Assembly (NCBI GenBank): GCA_021234155.1
Contig: JAJEKV010000136.1
Coordinates: 620,001-684,000 of the forward strand
Source: Isoetes taiwanensis
Taxonomy: Eukaryota > Streptophyta > Lycopodiopsida > Isoetales > Isoetaceae
Direction: 5' to 3'
Length of the DNA stretch: 64,000 nucleotides
Made by a program: the position numbers and the translations under genes. The notes below the pieces were generated by a model. It was not told the origin of the DNA. It did no database searches and saw nothing but the letters and a program-made list of their open reading frames with translations. Shown here one piece after another: positions 44,592-59,737 of the stretch. How positions within the stretch are numbered: the stretch's first letter is position 1; the number at the start of each line of letters is the position of its first letter.

Positions 44592-46858
44592 TACTGAACT
44601 TTGTAAATTGAAATTAAGTTCTCTTTTGAATTCTATGTTGTTTTATCTCTTTGAACTTCGTCTAGAGCTTTTCTATCAGCCAACTATTTTGTGGTCGAAC
44701 AATATTGTAAATCTATCAATGAATGGTCCCACATAAAACATAGTTGAGTATCAAGATGTTTGATCAAAGGATGATGTTTATGATCTCTCACTTGACTTAC
44801 CATCTCTCAAGAAGAATTATCGCCTTTAAATGTGGCAAATGATAATGTACATTTTATTGCACTATGACATGGCAATGTCTTTCATGGTAAAGTAGTTGCT
44901 AAACTTCCATTAGGAGTTATTGATTGGTCTTTTGTGAAGCTCCCAGAGTACTCCAAGCCTTGGATATTGAAACTTCCAAGATACAGTCTTTTGGTCATTG
45001 GCATATGGAAGCCCCAACATAATGCATACATTAGGCCCTGGTTGAACCATTTCGTAAACACTTGATGCTTATATGGCGTGACATGCACATCACATTAACA
45101 ATCTATGTGGTTCGCGAATGTCAAGTAATCGTGGTTTTTTTCTTGTGTTTGTCTCCGCCAAGGCACTTTTGAGAAAGTCACTATATAGTAGCTTTAAGGC
45201 CCAATTTGGAGCTTTTTTTGCATCATCTCAGATATCATTTTGACTTTTAAAGTTTAGTTTGAGCTCTATTGCATCGCGAACTAAGCATTATCCGCTTCCG
45301 CTTTTTTTCCTTTGTTCGTTGTTCATGTTGTTTTCAAGCATAGAGTTAATGTATAGGACACATTTGAGCAAAGATCCTCGAACTTTTGTTCAGTGTTGTT
45401 TTGAAACTTATTACTTATTTATAAGGCACTTTTTTTGAGCATGTGACCCCAAATTTTCATTCCTTCGTGCTTGTGCCCAATTATAACTTCCACTTTGAAC
45501 TTCTTACAGATCCTTGAGCTTTCATTTCCTCTAGGCATGGCCTAATTAAAATGTTGTATAAAGAACCCAATACAACCGAAAAGCATAGAACATGCAAAAT
45601 GTCACAATACAATGTCAATATAAGAACATGTATAACGGATCATTGAGCTATAGCTAACTAGGAAAATTGTTCTCCTAGATGTTGACTTTGTTCCATGGTT
45701 CAAACTTTCCAAAAAAATAGCAATTGTTATTTCAATCATAAGTTCATTGAAATTAAAAATCAACACAAATTAATTGCCGCTCGGGCAACACGCCTAGCAT
45801 TAACATTTTTCCTATATCTATTGTAAACTACATCTACGAAGCTCATCGCTTTTTGCAAAGATAATCGCATTCTAAACCCATCCGCTGAAAATGTGAGCCA
45901 TTAAGAGATGGAACAAGGCACATAATGTTTTTAATGATTATCCAAATTGCAACAATAGCATATATTTATGCATCAAGCATGTTGAACTCCTTGCTCAAAA
46001 TCCACATAAAAAGGAAACAATTCATAAGAATGGCATCTACAAAACCATGGGAGTAATGTGATTGTTTTCTTCTATATGCACAATGGAGATGCAAGCAGGA
46101 GAAGGCAATTCATGCCAACTCGCTTCTTGATTAATAATGTTCGAGTATAGAAAATGTGTGTTCTAATGATTTATCAATTACTATAATACAAAGCATTCCA
46201 TAGAGACATCATTTTTTGGTTCAATTCTCTATTGCAGATTTTTAAAGTTTTATGACAAATGTACAAGTTTTTGAAGGCCTAAAGCTTTATCTACCATGTG
46301 CTCTCATCATGCACCTTGAGAACTCCTAGATATAAGAAATGCAATGTTTGCTTTGAGACATTTTCATAACCCAGATGCAATGCATATTTTGAAGAAGACT
46401 AGACTTGCTTTCAACCAAAATTTCAAAGTTATGTGCTTAAGATCTTCTCACAACTAGGTGTTACGCTGTGCATAGTTTGAAGAAGATTAAACTCAGTTAG
46501 AGGCGAGTTATATTCAAAGCTATGTTTTGTACTGCTCCATTTTTAAATGTTGTGGTTGTGGTATGTTGTCGTTTTCAGTTTAGTTTTTGATGATGATCAT
46601 AAATGCATGTTTTGCATATGCCTATTTGAGATTCGTAAATTTTTATTACCAAGACCTATGTTACTTTTCTCTAATAAGTATGACTAAAGTAGTTAGGTTT
46701 AGTGTGATAGATATATGGAAAATGGAGTGATAAATATGATGCACATGGTCACAAACTTATTGTGCTAAAACTATTTAGAAATACCTTTGTTATATAATTG
46801 TACGATTCATCCATGTTTCCTATCAAAATCCATGCTATATAATTGCCTAATTCACCCA
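44592..46858. other. No gene recognised
   Basis: AT-rich DNA with one minus frame at 44882-45088 lacking a domain. It ends at the point where the sequence returns to the first base of the window. Because that return coincides with the window edge, this stretch may itself be repeated to the left of the window. Confidence 0.5.
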
Positions 46859-49800
46859 TGGTGTAGTGCTTTTCCGTTTCTATTAATATCGCGCTCTCTA
46901 TTTTTTGAGAATGGTTAGTACTACACTTAGGTCACATCTTACAATGCTACATGATCTATGGCAAAAGCCTAGGCGTTTCTTCCTTATTTGACCATTTGAA
47001 CCTTCAATTCTTTTGTGAGCATCATGCTTATTTAGCTGTCTATCATTAGCATTTGAAGCCTGGTCATGGATTATATCATGTTTATGCAGGATAACATCCA
47101 AAGTTTTGGTACACATGTACCATGTTTATGATTGTGCAATGATTTTGCATCTGATACCATCCAAAGTTTGGGTACACATGTACCATGTTTATGATTGGGC
47201 ACAAGAAACTGCGCATATTATAAAATTAAGCACAGTTACAAATTAACTATTTTTAATGCATTAAGTACAAAACTTCAATGTTGCACATGCAATAAACACT
47301 AGGACTATAACTATTGACGATTGTATTAACATTTCTAGATGAGATTATTTGTCCCTTGGACAAATATTTTTTTGCCAAACCTTAAAAAACTTTTAATCTA
47401 GCATCACCTCCCCTTCTCCTATTTCTTTTTTCATTCATTCTCAAACATAGCCATGTATTGTAACTATCTCTACAATTTTAGAATTGCTCTACTTACGTAA
47501 TCATATTCATGCCCAAGAATGTCCACAATCAAACAACCACTCCTTCAAATTAGCAACCGCAACGCCGCACCATAACTAGTTGGCATTAGATTTGGATGTA
47601 TCAAGCCATGGCATCTTAGTTGAGATTGTGTTAACTTCTCCATAGCATGAAATTCAACCTTCCTATACGAAAAGTCCATGACATTTGAAATCCACAAAGC
47701 GTCCTTCAAAACTGCAATTCAATGCAATGATTCTCAAGCTCATATGCTAGAGTAATGAAAGTATAATAGTTCAAATACTCTAATAGTTTATTGAAATAGT
47801 CTGCCACAATGAAGATTAACTTAATGGGCACAATTTGAGTGGACTAAATGAGAATATCAATTCAATTCCAAACGTGGATAATGTTGCGAGATAATAAACA
47901 ATAGTTCGATCTGGATATGTTGGAAATGTGAAAACAATGTCATTTTGAGCCAAATTCAGTTAGGTGACAACTAAAAGGCATTGTAAAAACCATATACTTC
48001 AAGTCTATCCATGTCACCTGAACTCAAATTATCATGAGAAATTAAAAGCCATGAACTGTCAGTTCTAATGTATGTCACTATATGCTAAAAGTCAAGGTAC
48101 TACAGATTGTCTGCAACGACATAAGATTGCCAACTTTGAGTAACCTCTATAGTCACTTCAGAATTCTATTTTATCCTTGTACCTTCTCTTCCGTATGGTC
48201 CAAACAATCAACAAATATGTGTATACATTCAGAACAAAATTAAAATGTATTGAGTTGCATAGTGGGATGCAGGACTGATAAAAGCACAAATCGGATCACA
48301 ACACATCCGTCTACTCCAAGTCCAAAAGGTACTTTAGATTAGTGGTAGAATAGGAAGACCTTGAATACCCGTGAAGCTTACGTAAAACAATCTAAGATGC
48401 TAATGTGGGTAAACTACAAAGGCTAGTGGGCTACAATATGCTGCCGCTTAAAGTGACTAATGCTAACTGTAATTTTGTTTCAAGAACTTGGAAGAGACAA
48501 ATAATGAACTTGTAACAGCCATACCTAATGTTCCCAGTTTGCTTGCAACTAAGAGGCACAGCTAGCAAATTGATATTGCTCAATATAAACTCCAAGTAGG
48601 TACAAATTTGGAACTTTTAAAAGACTTAGAGAAAGTGGAGATGTTATAGGTTGTCTTTGCTAAGCCAAGCAATTGCCATTGATGGGTATTATGTTAAAAC
48701 CAAGAATCAATTTGTCATTGTAAAAGCATAACCTGGAGGAACAAAGATGCATAATACTGTGTGGATATCATTTTTAGCACATATAGAATAGAGGGAGGGA
48801 CAACAACAGTGAAATGAATTATAAAAAGTGTGTGAATAATAGCAGGGCATTGAATGTTCCTCTTTGTTATTCCTAGCATTCTCCATTTTTTGACCTGAAA
48901 AACCGAGGCTGTTGTAATTCCCAATAGGATATAATTCTGCCATAATGATGAGAATCTTTCAAGAATGGCCTCGGAACTTGAGATATGTCCCTAGGATGAC
49001 CAAATGAACGTAAGAATAAACTATCATCCTAGAATAACATATATGTTTTACATCATCCTAAATAGTGTCATATATGTTATTACACTTATTCTTATGCTAA
49101 GAAAAACTATCTCTTAGCATCTTGATTTGCATCTGATGCTGTTTACTGTCCAAGTACTATACTAAATAATATATTATGGTACAAAGAAAAGATGAGACAC
49201 TATAAAATGGAAATGAGTTGCCTCAAGCACTGTGCTCTTTACATTTGCAAAAGGAAACATGACAACACTAATATAAGTGGACATGAATGAGAAGCATGAA
49301 ATTTGTATGCTGCACATTGACTATAAAAGCATTAGAGAGACAAAGAGTTAGCACAAATTTCGTCAGAAAGAGGAGCAATTAGCACAAATTTGATTTTGGA
49401 TGGCAAGTAGCAACAGCCCAACATGGAATAATAGTTTTGTGACAATGTCTTGCATTAGTTGGTTTGAGATGGGAAGTAGCAACATCCCAATATGGAATAG
49501 CAACTCATGCGGGGAATGTGTCACATTAGTCGGGTAAAGAATTTATTCTCACAAAGAGTGCTTAGGAACCCATAGGCATCACATTCTAATAACTCATCTA
49601 ATCATAATTATGGCAATGGCACAAAGAAAATTGATAATTGCTGGAAAAAGCTCACTTGTGAAGGTTATGAGTAGCCGTAGCTTTTCAAATTGTTGTTGCA
49701 TTTATAACTTGTTCGGGCAAAGACAACATTCGGATCATATCACGCGTACGGTAGTGAAATTTTGGCGATCTAAGCCATTATTTCTAGTAACCAACATATT

Positions 49801-52800
49801 ATTGATTGACATTAATAACATAACCATTGATCCAACACATTTAAATTAAAATCCCCTTAAACCCCTTTTGGTTTGGGTGCATATTCACACGGGGTGACTC
49901 CGCATCGAGAGCCGTTGGATAGGCATATTCGCCCCTTATTCCTTAATCTACACCGTACGTAAAGTTCCTCATATGTGGGGTATGCAAGTACAAGATTTGC
50001 TATACTATATAACAAGATTCGCGAAATACTATAAGATTTCAACCGGAATACTATATGGTGTTGATTTCGTACGTGCAAAATACAATTATGAGGGCTCTCG
50101 CTTCCCTACGTCACCCCCCATGTGAATATGCACCCAAACCAAAGGGGGTTTAAGGGGGATTTTAATTTAAATGTGTTGGATCCAATGGTTATGTTTATTA
50201 ATGTCAATGGTAGTTATGTGTTGGTTATTATACTAAAAAAAAATTTACAAAATACTTGCTAGGATCTAATCTAGCAAATAAAATACTCCAAAAACTAAAC
50301 CTAGTTAGAATTTGAGACGTGGTCTGCCCTGGTTTTACCCAGGCCCAAAACTCAAACTGGCAGAAGGAAATACTTAGGCGAAGTGACCCAAGTACTGCGT
50401 ATTTGCACCCTTCGGGCCCTAAAATAAAAAGCAGACGTAAGAACATGTAAGACATGCAAAACATGTAGCAATATGTGTTATGTAATATGCAGCATTAAGA
50501 ATAAAAAGGGAAAATAGTCCTATGAAACTTGAGTAACTATAATATTAAAGCATAATGTAATATATAATTATATATGCTATTAAAGCATTTTATTTAGAAA
50601 TTTATTGAGTTATTGCAAATAGCAAAGGTATTATAGCAGTTTTGGAGCACTTAAAATGGATAGTGGTTTAAGATACGATACAAATCTTGGTTGATTTGCC
50701 TATCAAACAGTCTTGGTTGGTTTATCTCGTACGTGATGCCTTCTGCTTGCATAACTCCCATTCGTGATGTTGAGCCTGAGCCTCGTCTGTTTCGTGCCAT
50801 TCGTCTCATTGTAATAGCTACAACTAATATCTACCATTAAAAAAACAACACAAGGTTAGAAGAATAATAAGAGTAACACAAGCTTGTAATTGTAATTGCA
50901 TATTAACTTAAGCAATGGTCAGGTTAAAGCAATATGTAGCAATATGGTGGTTTTTGAGAGGAAGGGTTACATTTTTATTTTCCAGGAATAAAGGATGGTC
51001 GTCATTTCAAAGTTGTTAAGAAAATAGATAGGCAAATTTGTTAGGGCAGGGTTAGGGTTCTTGATATGGCTTCTGAGGGCGGGATTTTCCTGAGGAGGTG
51101 CGTTTGCAGGAGGTAAGCATGGTCGAGTCTGGTGGTTGGAGCAAGCCAGCCGACTATCATGAAGCTGCATCTTGTTAGGGTTTTCGGATTGGCCCTGCCA
51201 TGCAGGTTTATGCTAGATATTGGAATTGCGTTTGCAGGAGGTAAGCATGCTCGAACCTGGTGGTTGGAGCAAGCCAGCCGACTATCATCAAGCTGTATCT
51301 TGTTAAGGTCCCGGTTCTGGCATGCTGATTCTGGCAGGAGTCTCGGTTTGAAGAGTAGAACAATGGACGTAATGCTAGATATAATGCTACATATTGAGTT
51401 TTCGATTCACCCCCGCCATGCGTGTTTATGGAAGGGAAACCTCCCGGGAGCAGAGTTTCGGGAGAAACTTGCTCATGGCGCGAGAGCGCGGCGAAGAACC
51501 ATAGGCCAGAAGATTGGCACCATGATGGAGTGTAAACTGAACCTGCAAGAATGGAAATCAAATCATATACTCTCAAGAAGGATTGGAATGCTAGAGCAAA
51601 ACAGACAAAGACATTAGCCGAGCCGCATAATCCTTTAACAACAAATCTGTGAAATATTCGAAACCTTTCAGACAAATAGAGAATCGTTCAGAAGTTTTTA
51701 CATATGTTCTCGCTGGCTATGGCGATGCTTCCAGCCCTCTAATCTTTCCTTTACATCAATCCAACTATTAGGAAGACTAACCGTCATTAAGAAGCCTGGA
51801 ATACCTCGTTCTTTGGCCATTCAAAAGCTCCCTAGATGCCGAATTTGCATGCACGTACAACCTGTCACAATTCCGATCCATCTCTCGACAGCTGCAGAAG
51901 GGCAATCGAATACAAAACCCTTAAGTTTTGTATTCCAAAACCATATCCCATCGAACCCTTAAGTTTTGTTTTTTATTTTTGGTCGATCGGGAAAGTTTGG
52001 CAGCGACAAAAAAAACCCCAAACCTTAGGGAAACCAACCTGGGCAAAAAATCCAAAAAGTTTTCGGGACCCCGGAAAAACCAAATTTAAACAATAGGATG
52101 AAGGAGAGATCTTATTCTCTTCTCCAGAGGCTTCAGCCAAGATTCGACCATCTCGAGCCATCTCGACCGCATGGACGCTGTCAAAGCACTTGGAGCAAGT
52201 CAAGGATCTAGTATGTGATTGATCTGTTATGCAGTGCCAGCTTCCCAATCGGCTTTGCATCCTTTCTTAGCCTTAGAGAATCTCTAAATCCCCAGATCTC
52301 AGCCTCTAACGAATGAACCTAACCATGTATAGAGTAAAATAGATTAGATCTTTACTCTGTTATTTCAGTTCACTAGATGATATTGTATTGCTCTGTGTGC
52401 TCCTCTTGTGTAGTGGGAAGGGGGGTAGAGATCCAGAGCCTTCATAGATGATTTTCCTAGATAGCCTTATTAGTACCCAATAAATGCGGCATGTGCATAG
52501 GAGCCCGCCTGGCTGTGGGTGGTGGGGTTAGACCGGCTGACAAAGAAGGCTTGTTCGGCTACAATTGATCCCTCTGGTGCGTAGCGACGGCTGGAGAACG
52601 TGTTGACACCTTTGTTGAAGAACCAAGGGAAGGACATTCATTGGATATCATGCAAGTGTAGCAAGGAGGATGAGATTCAAGCAAATGAATTTGAGTTTAG
52701 AGATTGGAAGACCCCTCAAGATTGAAGTTTGGAAGACCCCGCAAGATTCTTGGTATGTGGCTAGTTCCAAATCATTTTGGCATGAGTTCTATTTCCCAAA

Positions 52801-55635
52801 GCTATGATCCTACCACCTCAATCCCATCCATGAAACATTATACATGCTTCATAACACATATCTCCATGCCTCATTATCACTTTCCCTAGCCTAAGTTGGC
52901 GAAGAGTCTTTTTTCTAGTCAAAACACATCATACATACATCACACACCCATCATACATTCACCACCTTTGAAAAAGCTAAAACTTTTACCAAATTTGGCT
53001 ATTCCCATGGTCTAAGACCATTTTCTCTCTCTAAAAGCAACACTAGAGAGAGAAAATGCACATTTTCTTCAAACAAGTGTGGAAGAGCAAATTATCCAAA
53101 TCATTGCATAGAAGATCTAATGGTATGTGCACTAGTGCCAAATTGGGTGCCAAATTGTCCACATCATCCTCAAGAATGCCAAATACCATCCACATCATCA
53201 CCTAAGCATATCCATGTCATCATACACGTGTCACCTGTGTCACCAATAATTTTGAAAAGTCATTTTGATACCTTAGGTGATATGTCATCTCCCCATGTGC
53301 CACATCATCTCCAACTACTTCCACATCATCATACACTTGTCATCCACATCATCTCCAAAGTCATTTTGCCACCTTACTTGACACATCATCGCTTCATAAG
53401 GCCATGTCATCACCCATTTCCCACATCACCCCACCAACTTGCCACCTCATCAAATTTCATTCCCATTTTAGCCAAAAATCAAATGCTCATTTTTGCAAAG
53501 AGATTCTCCCATCTTGTAGAGCATCAAAAAAGATTCCTTGTGGAAAAAAGAATTTTTGAAAAGGACCCCATATTGACCTTCATTTTTCACTTCTTAGGAT
53601 TTGTGCCGAATTTAAAAGAAATAAAAAAAATCTTATCTACACTCCCCCCTCCCACCACGGAAGTCACTCCCCCACCCAATCTCTTCCCGCCACGTTTTGC
53701 CTCCGGGCATGTGAGTTGGCAACGGGCCAGGTCTCACGTGGAGGACAATATGTCAAGATTAATAGCTTGCATGGATTGAACCTTTTATACCCGAGCTTCT
53801 CTGTTTGAAAATGCATGTGGGATAATTCGCACAGAAAATTCAAGAACCCTAAAAACAAATCGATGCTAAGATTCGGATTCTCACCTCGAGTTAACAACCT
53901 AATGATAGCCAAGACATCCCGGATTGATATATTTTTACATCAAAAAACCTTTTTCGAGCAAAAAAGACAGAGATTTGGGCCGGATTTGCCAAGATCGAAG
54001 CGGAAACAGGGGATTATAAAGAGGAATTTTTGTTAGATTCTTCGAGGCCTTTGGGCACAAGATTCAACGAGTAGACCTTTGAAGACTGCCGGATCTCTCA
54101 CGAATTGCTTGAATTTGCCTTCCTTGTCTCAAAAAACATATGTTTTGAGGCAAATTCTATGAAATTATCTTGATTACCGACATGATCCTGTGCCCTTGAC
54201 TTGTGAGCTTGGGTTTTGATTGCTGAACTTGTACAATGATGTCTTATTGAATGAAAATCCGAACCTTGGTGAAGATTTTTCCTGTCATTTCTCCACAAAT
54301 GATTAAGTGAAGTAAGTTTATGAAGAAAAACATGAAGATTACCCTGGTATATCTCTATTTCCCTCTTAAAGATTAAGAATAGCAGCTTTGCACTGCGTTG
54401 CGCTGAGTTGCATCCTAGAATTGCACTAATCAAATCATATAAAGCTAACAAGAGAGTTAAGTGCGTACATTGATGAACATAGATAAGAATTAACCAGTCT
54501 TGAAAATTACATTTAAAGTGCTAGATCTCTGGCATATGCATGGCATTAGAAAGTCATTTTCAAACACAAAAAGGATAAAAGTCTGTCGAATTGCTTTTTA
54601 CTTCCTGGTTCTCACCACTCAACTTACTGCAGATCATTTTCCCATAGAAAGTCTAACTTTGCTAGCAAAAGAGATATGTGCTACTGCATATATAGACCTC
54701 TCAGAATCTTCCTGAAGTGTCATGATTGAGAAAGGATTGAGCCAACTCATTTTGCAAAGAGTTGCTCACTGTTACTTCTAGGGATTCTAAGTTTTCAGCA
54801 AAAAAACAATTCTTTAAGAACATTTGAGCATAAGTTCTTCACAACAAGCTGGACATACCTTGTGTGCAGACCTTCAGAATTATCAAGAGTTGACAGAAGC
54901 AAAAACAAGTTGCTATAACTCATTCTACCAAAATTTGCTTGCTGTTTTTGCACTGTGACAGTCTTTGTGCAAGAAATCTAAATTTCAGGGCATTCTTGCA
55001 AGATTTTTTTTGCTAAAAACTTGTTGATCCTTGCTTCAGAACTTTTCAGAGGTAAAAAAAGATTGCCAGAATTCCATTTGCAAGAAATTGCTTGCTGTTT
55101 TTCGCATGGTGACAGTCATTGAGCGAAAAAACTAAATTTCAGGGAATCCTTGCATATTTTTTGGCAAAAAAACTTGTTGAACCTTGTGTACAGATCTTTT
55201 AGAGCCAGAACCAAGGGTCAGAAGCAAAAAAGGAGTTGTACTTTTTCATTTGCAAAAATCAGCTTGATGTTGGGGATATTGACCAAGTTTTGACTTGGTC
55301 AAAATGCAAATTTGAGTGGCCTCTCATGATTTTCTTGCATCCGACTTTTAACCATAGATTCTTTGAGTGTTAAAGCATATTTTTGAATTGGAATCATGTC
55401 AAAACTCGAGTCTATCTGCAAATGGCATCTGTTTTGCTAAAGGTCATTTTTTCTAGTTTTGGGAAAGCAGTTCTAACACAAATTTTGAGCTTTCTTTTTG
55501 CAATCTTCTTGATCGTGAGTGGTACTTTCAAGTAACCCCGGAGGTTCTAGGCCATTGATATTGAAGGTTTGCCAGGAAAACCTTCAACACAAATAAGACA
55601 ACAGCTCCAAATGGAGATGTACTAGGCCTAATAAA

Positions 55636-57461
55636 TCATTGTTCCACCAATTCTTCAAGTTGTTCTGCCATTTCTACCACATTAAAATGATAAGGAGGCC
55701 ACGAAGGTGGTGCAGATCCTAGAAGCAACTCAATATCATAATTCACCTCACAAAAGGGAGGTAATTCTGTCAGCTTATCAGGGAACACATCCTTGAATTC
55801 TTCTAATACAACCTAGATAGCTTGAGGAACAATAGTTCCTTTCATCTCCGCAGCCTTTTATCATTCCGACATACATGATTACTCCTTTGTGCAAATAGCA
55901 CTTTTCCTGCTTGCATGATAACATAGAAGGACCAGACATCATAGAACGGCTACCCAATTAATAGAACCATTTGACAATGTGCAAAGGACAGCCTTTCCTT
56001 TACAATCGATGTAAGCACTTACGGCCGTCATCCATGACATTCCCAGAATTAAGTCATACTTACCCAGATCAAGTACTTCAAAGTTGGTACGAAACACTAG
56101 CCCACAAAGTTTAAATTGGAGCCGGGGTACAAACCCATTTGACATTTTAATCACACCATCCGTTAATTCTACAGATCTAGGATGCCATGCAATCACAGAC
56201 AAACCCATCTGATCAACCAATCTAGGTGAAATAAAGTTGTGCGTACTACCACTGTCAATCGAGAAATGAAAATGTTGCGTTTGAATGCTACCTGGTAGAT
56301 GGATAACGTTAGTAGCAAGATATTTTGCGGGATCTCTGCCAATGGCATATGCACACATATCTGGTGCTACTATAATTTCTTCCAAGGTAATTGCCTGGGC
56401 TTGTGCAGGCCTTTCCTCAGTACGAATAGTCCGAGGTCCACTAACACTTGGCGTACTCGTTGCTTTATTCCAGTTTTCTGGATTCCCACTACTAGCTTGA
56501 GGCTGGTTACCTCGGTTCCCATAATTGGTATTTCGATCAAACTCCATAGCTCCAGTAGCCTGTTGTCCTGTATTATTCCTATTTCGCCATCTTCTAGGAC
56601 AACGATCTACAGTATGTCCAGCTTCTTTGCAAAAGAAATGCAATCTTTTTCGGGAACAACGCCCTTGTTCCTCTTGACGTATCGGGACTGGTGCATTTGG
56701 CCGCCTTTCCGGAGTAGGACGTATATTTCCTCTTGTATCTCCAGACGGGGCAAAGGACCACTCCCTCTGCTTATGGGAGTTTTCTCTTGCTGATTTTTAA
56801 TGTTGGTTTATTTCTTCTTGACTTTTTTAATCTGATCTTGGACTTGTTCTTTAAACTTGGAAACTCGTATAGCTTCTTCCAAGCTAGGATATGTCACTCC
56901 CTCGACTAACAAAGTTAAGTCTGGCTTCAACCCACGAATAAAGTTGTCCGCTAACTGTGCCACTGTCATAGTGAGTCCATATGGCTGCAATGCCCTGAAT
57001 TTATTGGCATATACCTCCATTATATCCCAGATTTTGGAATATGTTCACCTGCTCTAGCTCAAAACCAGCAGGTAAATAATGAAGTTTAAATGCACCCTTG
57101 GACGTACTCCATGGGATACGACTCAAAAAAGTTGATTAGCTTTCTTATACACTTTCCACCATATCTTGGCAGGTCTTGTCAATAACACATTGGCAATAAT
57201 TGCCTTCAACAGCTCTAGGGTTTTCTTAACTTTAAAATAAAATTCAATCCTCTTTAACCAAGCATCAGCATCTGTGGTATCTTTACCACTAAACGTCTCC
57301 ATTTTACATTGCGTAAGAACCTTGTTGACTTCGTCAAAGTCAGCATCCTTCTTGGCAATTTGTTGTTGCATAGCGGCGAGTTGTTGTTGCATAGTTGCCA
57401 AAATTTGCTCAGTTGTGCTAGGAGCATTGCTGCTACCCTCAGCTTCCAAATTGTTACTCAT
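55636..57461 (-). pseudogene. Ty3/gypsy fragment, copy B (gag, protease, RT start)
   Basis: Same order as copy A on the minus strand: gag N-terminal frame 57123-57461, gag C-terminal frame 56808-57020, then one continuous 234-residue frame 55939-56643 joining the zinc knuckle (HFFCKEAGHTVDRC) to the protease (FSIDSGSTHNFIS). It ends in the RT start, stopped at 55636-55638. The joined frame shows that the gag-protease break in copy A is not ancestral. No RT palm, RNase H or integrase is present. Confidence 0.88.
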
Positions 57462-59374
57462 TTCCAGACATCCTGCTAGTCACCTAGAAAAGAAAAACAA
57501 TGGTTATTCCTTCACCAAACTATTCTATTTTTCTAAAAGAATTTGTTAAGTTTGTAGCCCCTAATTTCCACAGCCCGAAGGGTGTCAGAACTCGGGCTCT
57601 GGTAGCCCCTTGGCCTGGGCCATCATATCAGATAACGGATACGGAGCAAACACTATACCAGCCAATGATGCTTTCGTGTATAACCCTAGACTAGACAACA
57701 CATGCTCACGCATATAATATAAACTCAACAAAGTTCTTTTATTCTGTCACACATTTAATATTTACAATCCACTCCTATTAGTAGTCGGACTTGGCCTTGT
57801 CCGAGGTCACAGAGGAGGAGTCAGATGAGTTCTCCTACGTGGAGTACTCATCCCAATATCCTTCCTCTGGAGCCTGGATTTGGAGAACCAGATGTTCGAA
57901 GTAGAGATGCCAGAACAATGATGTTAGCATTTCGTATACCCTCGTCTTTGAGATCATCTCAGGCTCATCGTGGGTATCCTGGAGCCATCATGTCGTGAAC
58001 AGGACTATGATAACTTCAAGACGTGCCATCTTGAACTACAAATACACAGTTTAGTCCATAAGAACTAACCGGGGAGGAAGCTTCATGGGAGCATTCAAAA
58101 CATCAATATCACAATGCATCAATAACACGAACAATGTCTTACCTGCTCCAACACGGCCCCTGCATGGGTTAGAACTAAACGGGTGTAAATTTTTGGAAGG
58201 TTTATTTCCTTAGGGTTTTATGGTCTTTTTTGCCTTTTTTTTTGCGAATTCAAGTTAACCAGCAATTTAGCCGCATCATCGTAGCCCCCACAACATTCTG
58301 ATAACGAGAAAGGTTTAACTAACTTCCACTTCTTGATATCGTCCTCAAACATGTTGATATTTAACTTGATATTAACATCGATATCAAACCTTTCGATTAT
58401 TAATAATACGATGTCGATGGTACAAGATAAATTGTACACGATAGAAGGAAAAAAAACTAATGCTACAAGATAAATTGTACACCATGTGATCTACATATTA
58501 ACTAGGAAATCAAGAGAACATGTTCGCAATATAACAAAAAATAAGTGCATGGCTAGATATGAGGATAAAAATCTTTGCGCCATAAGATCGCGAATAAGGG
58601 GCAATGTAGCCATGCACTTATATGATCTGGATGCAACATTTTCTCTTCTGCAATTCCTCAATCATGCGAACGCAACATTGATGCCTACATTTATGCTTAC
58701 ATTGATGCCAACAACCAACATTGATGCTTTCTTCAATAACAATTTGTAAGTAAAGAAAGGGAAAAAAATTATTTGCAAAGAATGTTACAATCGAGATTAA
58801 GCTTCGAACATTTGCCTATTGTAAATTTTTTTACTGTAACATAAACCCTGAACTCACCCTAAACCCGGTACTGGTAGTTTCGGCCTGGACCTGCGATCCA
58901 GCAAGGCGATCCTTGCTTCCGATTTTGTGCAGATGTGGGAGTTCAAATCACTATCTCTATTTCTGCAGATTCGTAGGGTCGATCACTATCATTATCTCTG
59001 GTTTTGATTTCCATTTGCGGAATCCTGTCAGAGGTGTTTGTGAGCTCAAATTTCAGTTGCATTGAACTCAAATTTTCCAGAGCTTTCCAGAGCTCCAGAC
59101 ATCCTGCCATCCTTAAGCCCACCGGATTGAATGTTTGGATCTGAGGTAAGAGTAAATCGTTGTTGCAAATTCGTTGTTGTTTGAAGCTAGATAGCTTGTC
59201 CTTTTATGAATGTGAGCTGAAATTTGTGCTTTACTATAAATGAAATATATTGCTGAAAAAACATTGCTTCGTAGAGCAAAAATCAAAATAGAAAGCTTCG
59301 TAGAGCAGAAATCAAAATAGATAGCCATAAACCATACTATTATGAACTGAAAAGTTCATATCTAATATGCATCC

Positions 59375-59737
59375 TTAAACACGGGTCTTCATAGGAGCAA
59401 ACCTTCCTAACAGCATATTCAAATACTCTTTTTGAAAGTCTTGGTTGGGTGGGGAAATGTCATTTCTGGGATCAACTCCTAAGACGTGACGGATGACGTA
59501 GAGGAGGTGCTTGCATGGCACGTACTTCTTTTTTTTCTCATGTCCCATATAATCAGCACATGTGCAAGAAGGCATGCGATTGATAGAAACTCTATAAGTT
59601 GCAGTAGGTCTTTTAAGATGGAAATCCACATGTTGTGAAGGTATGACCACCTCAATCATCTCCACATCAACTTCCATATGCAAGGCATCATCTAATCTGG
59701 CCGCGGATTGCTGACAGGTGATAAAGCATTGTACCAT
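59375..59737 (-). pseudogene. SWIM zinc-finger protein fragment, copy B
   Basis: Same 120-residue frame as copy A with the C-x-C-x(14)-C-x-H finger. It differs in one CHV/RHV residue and in a short frame-shifted patch after PRNDISP, where a one-base insertion and deletion compensate. Its start overlaps the first bases of the plus-strand methyltransferase exon. Confidence 0.72.
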
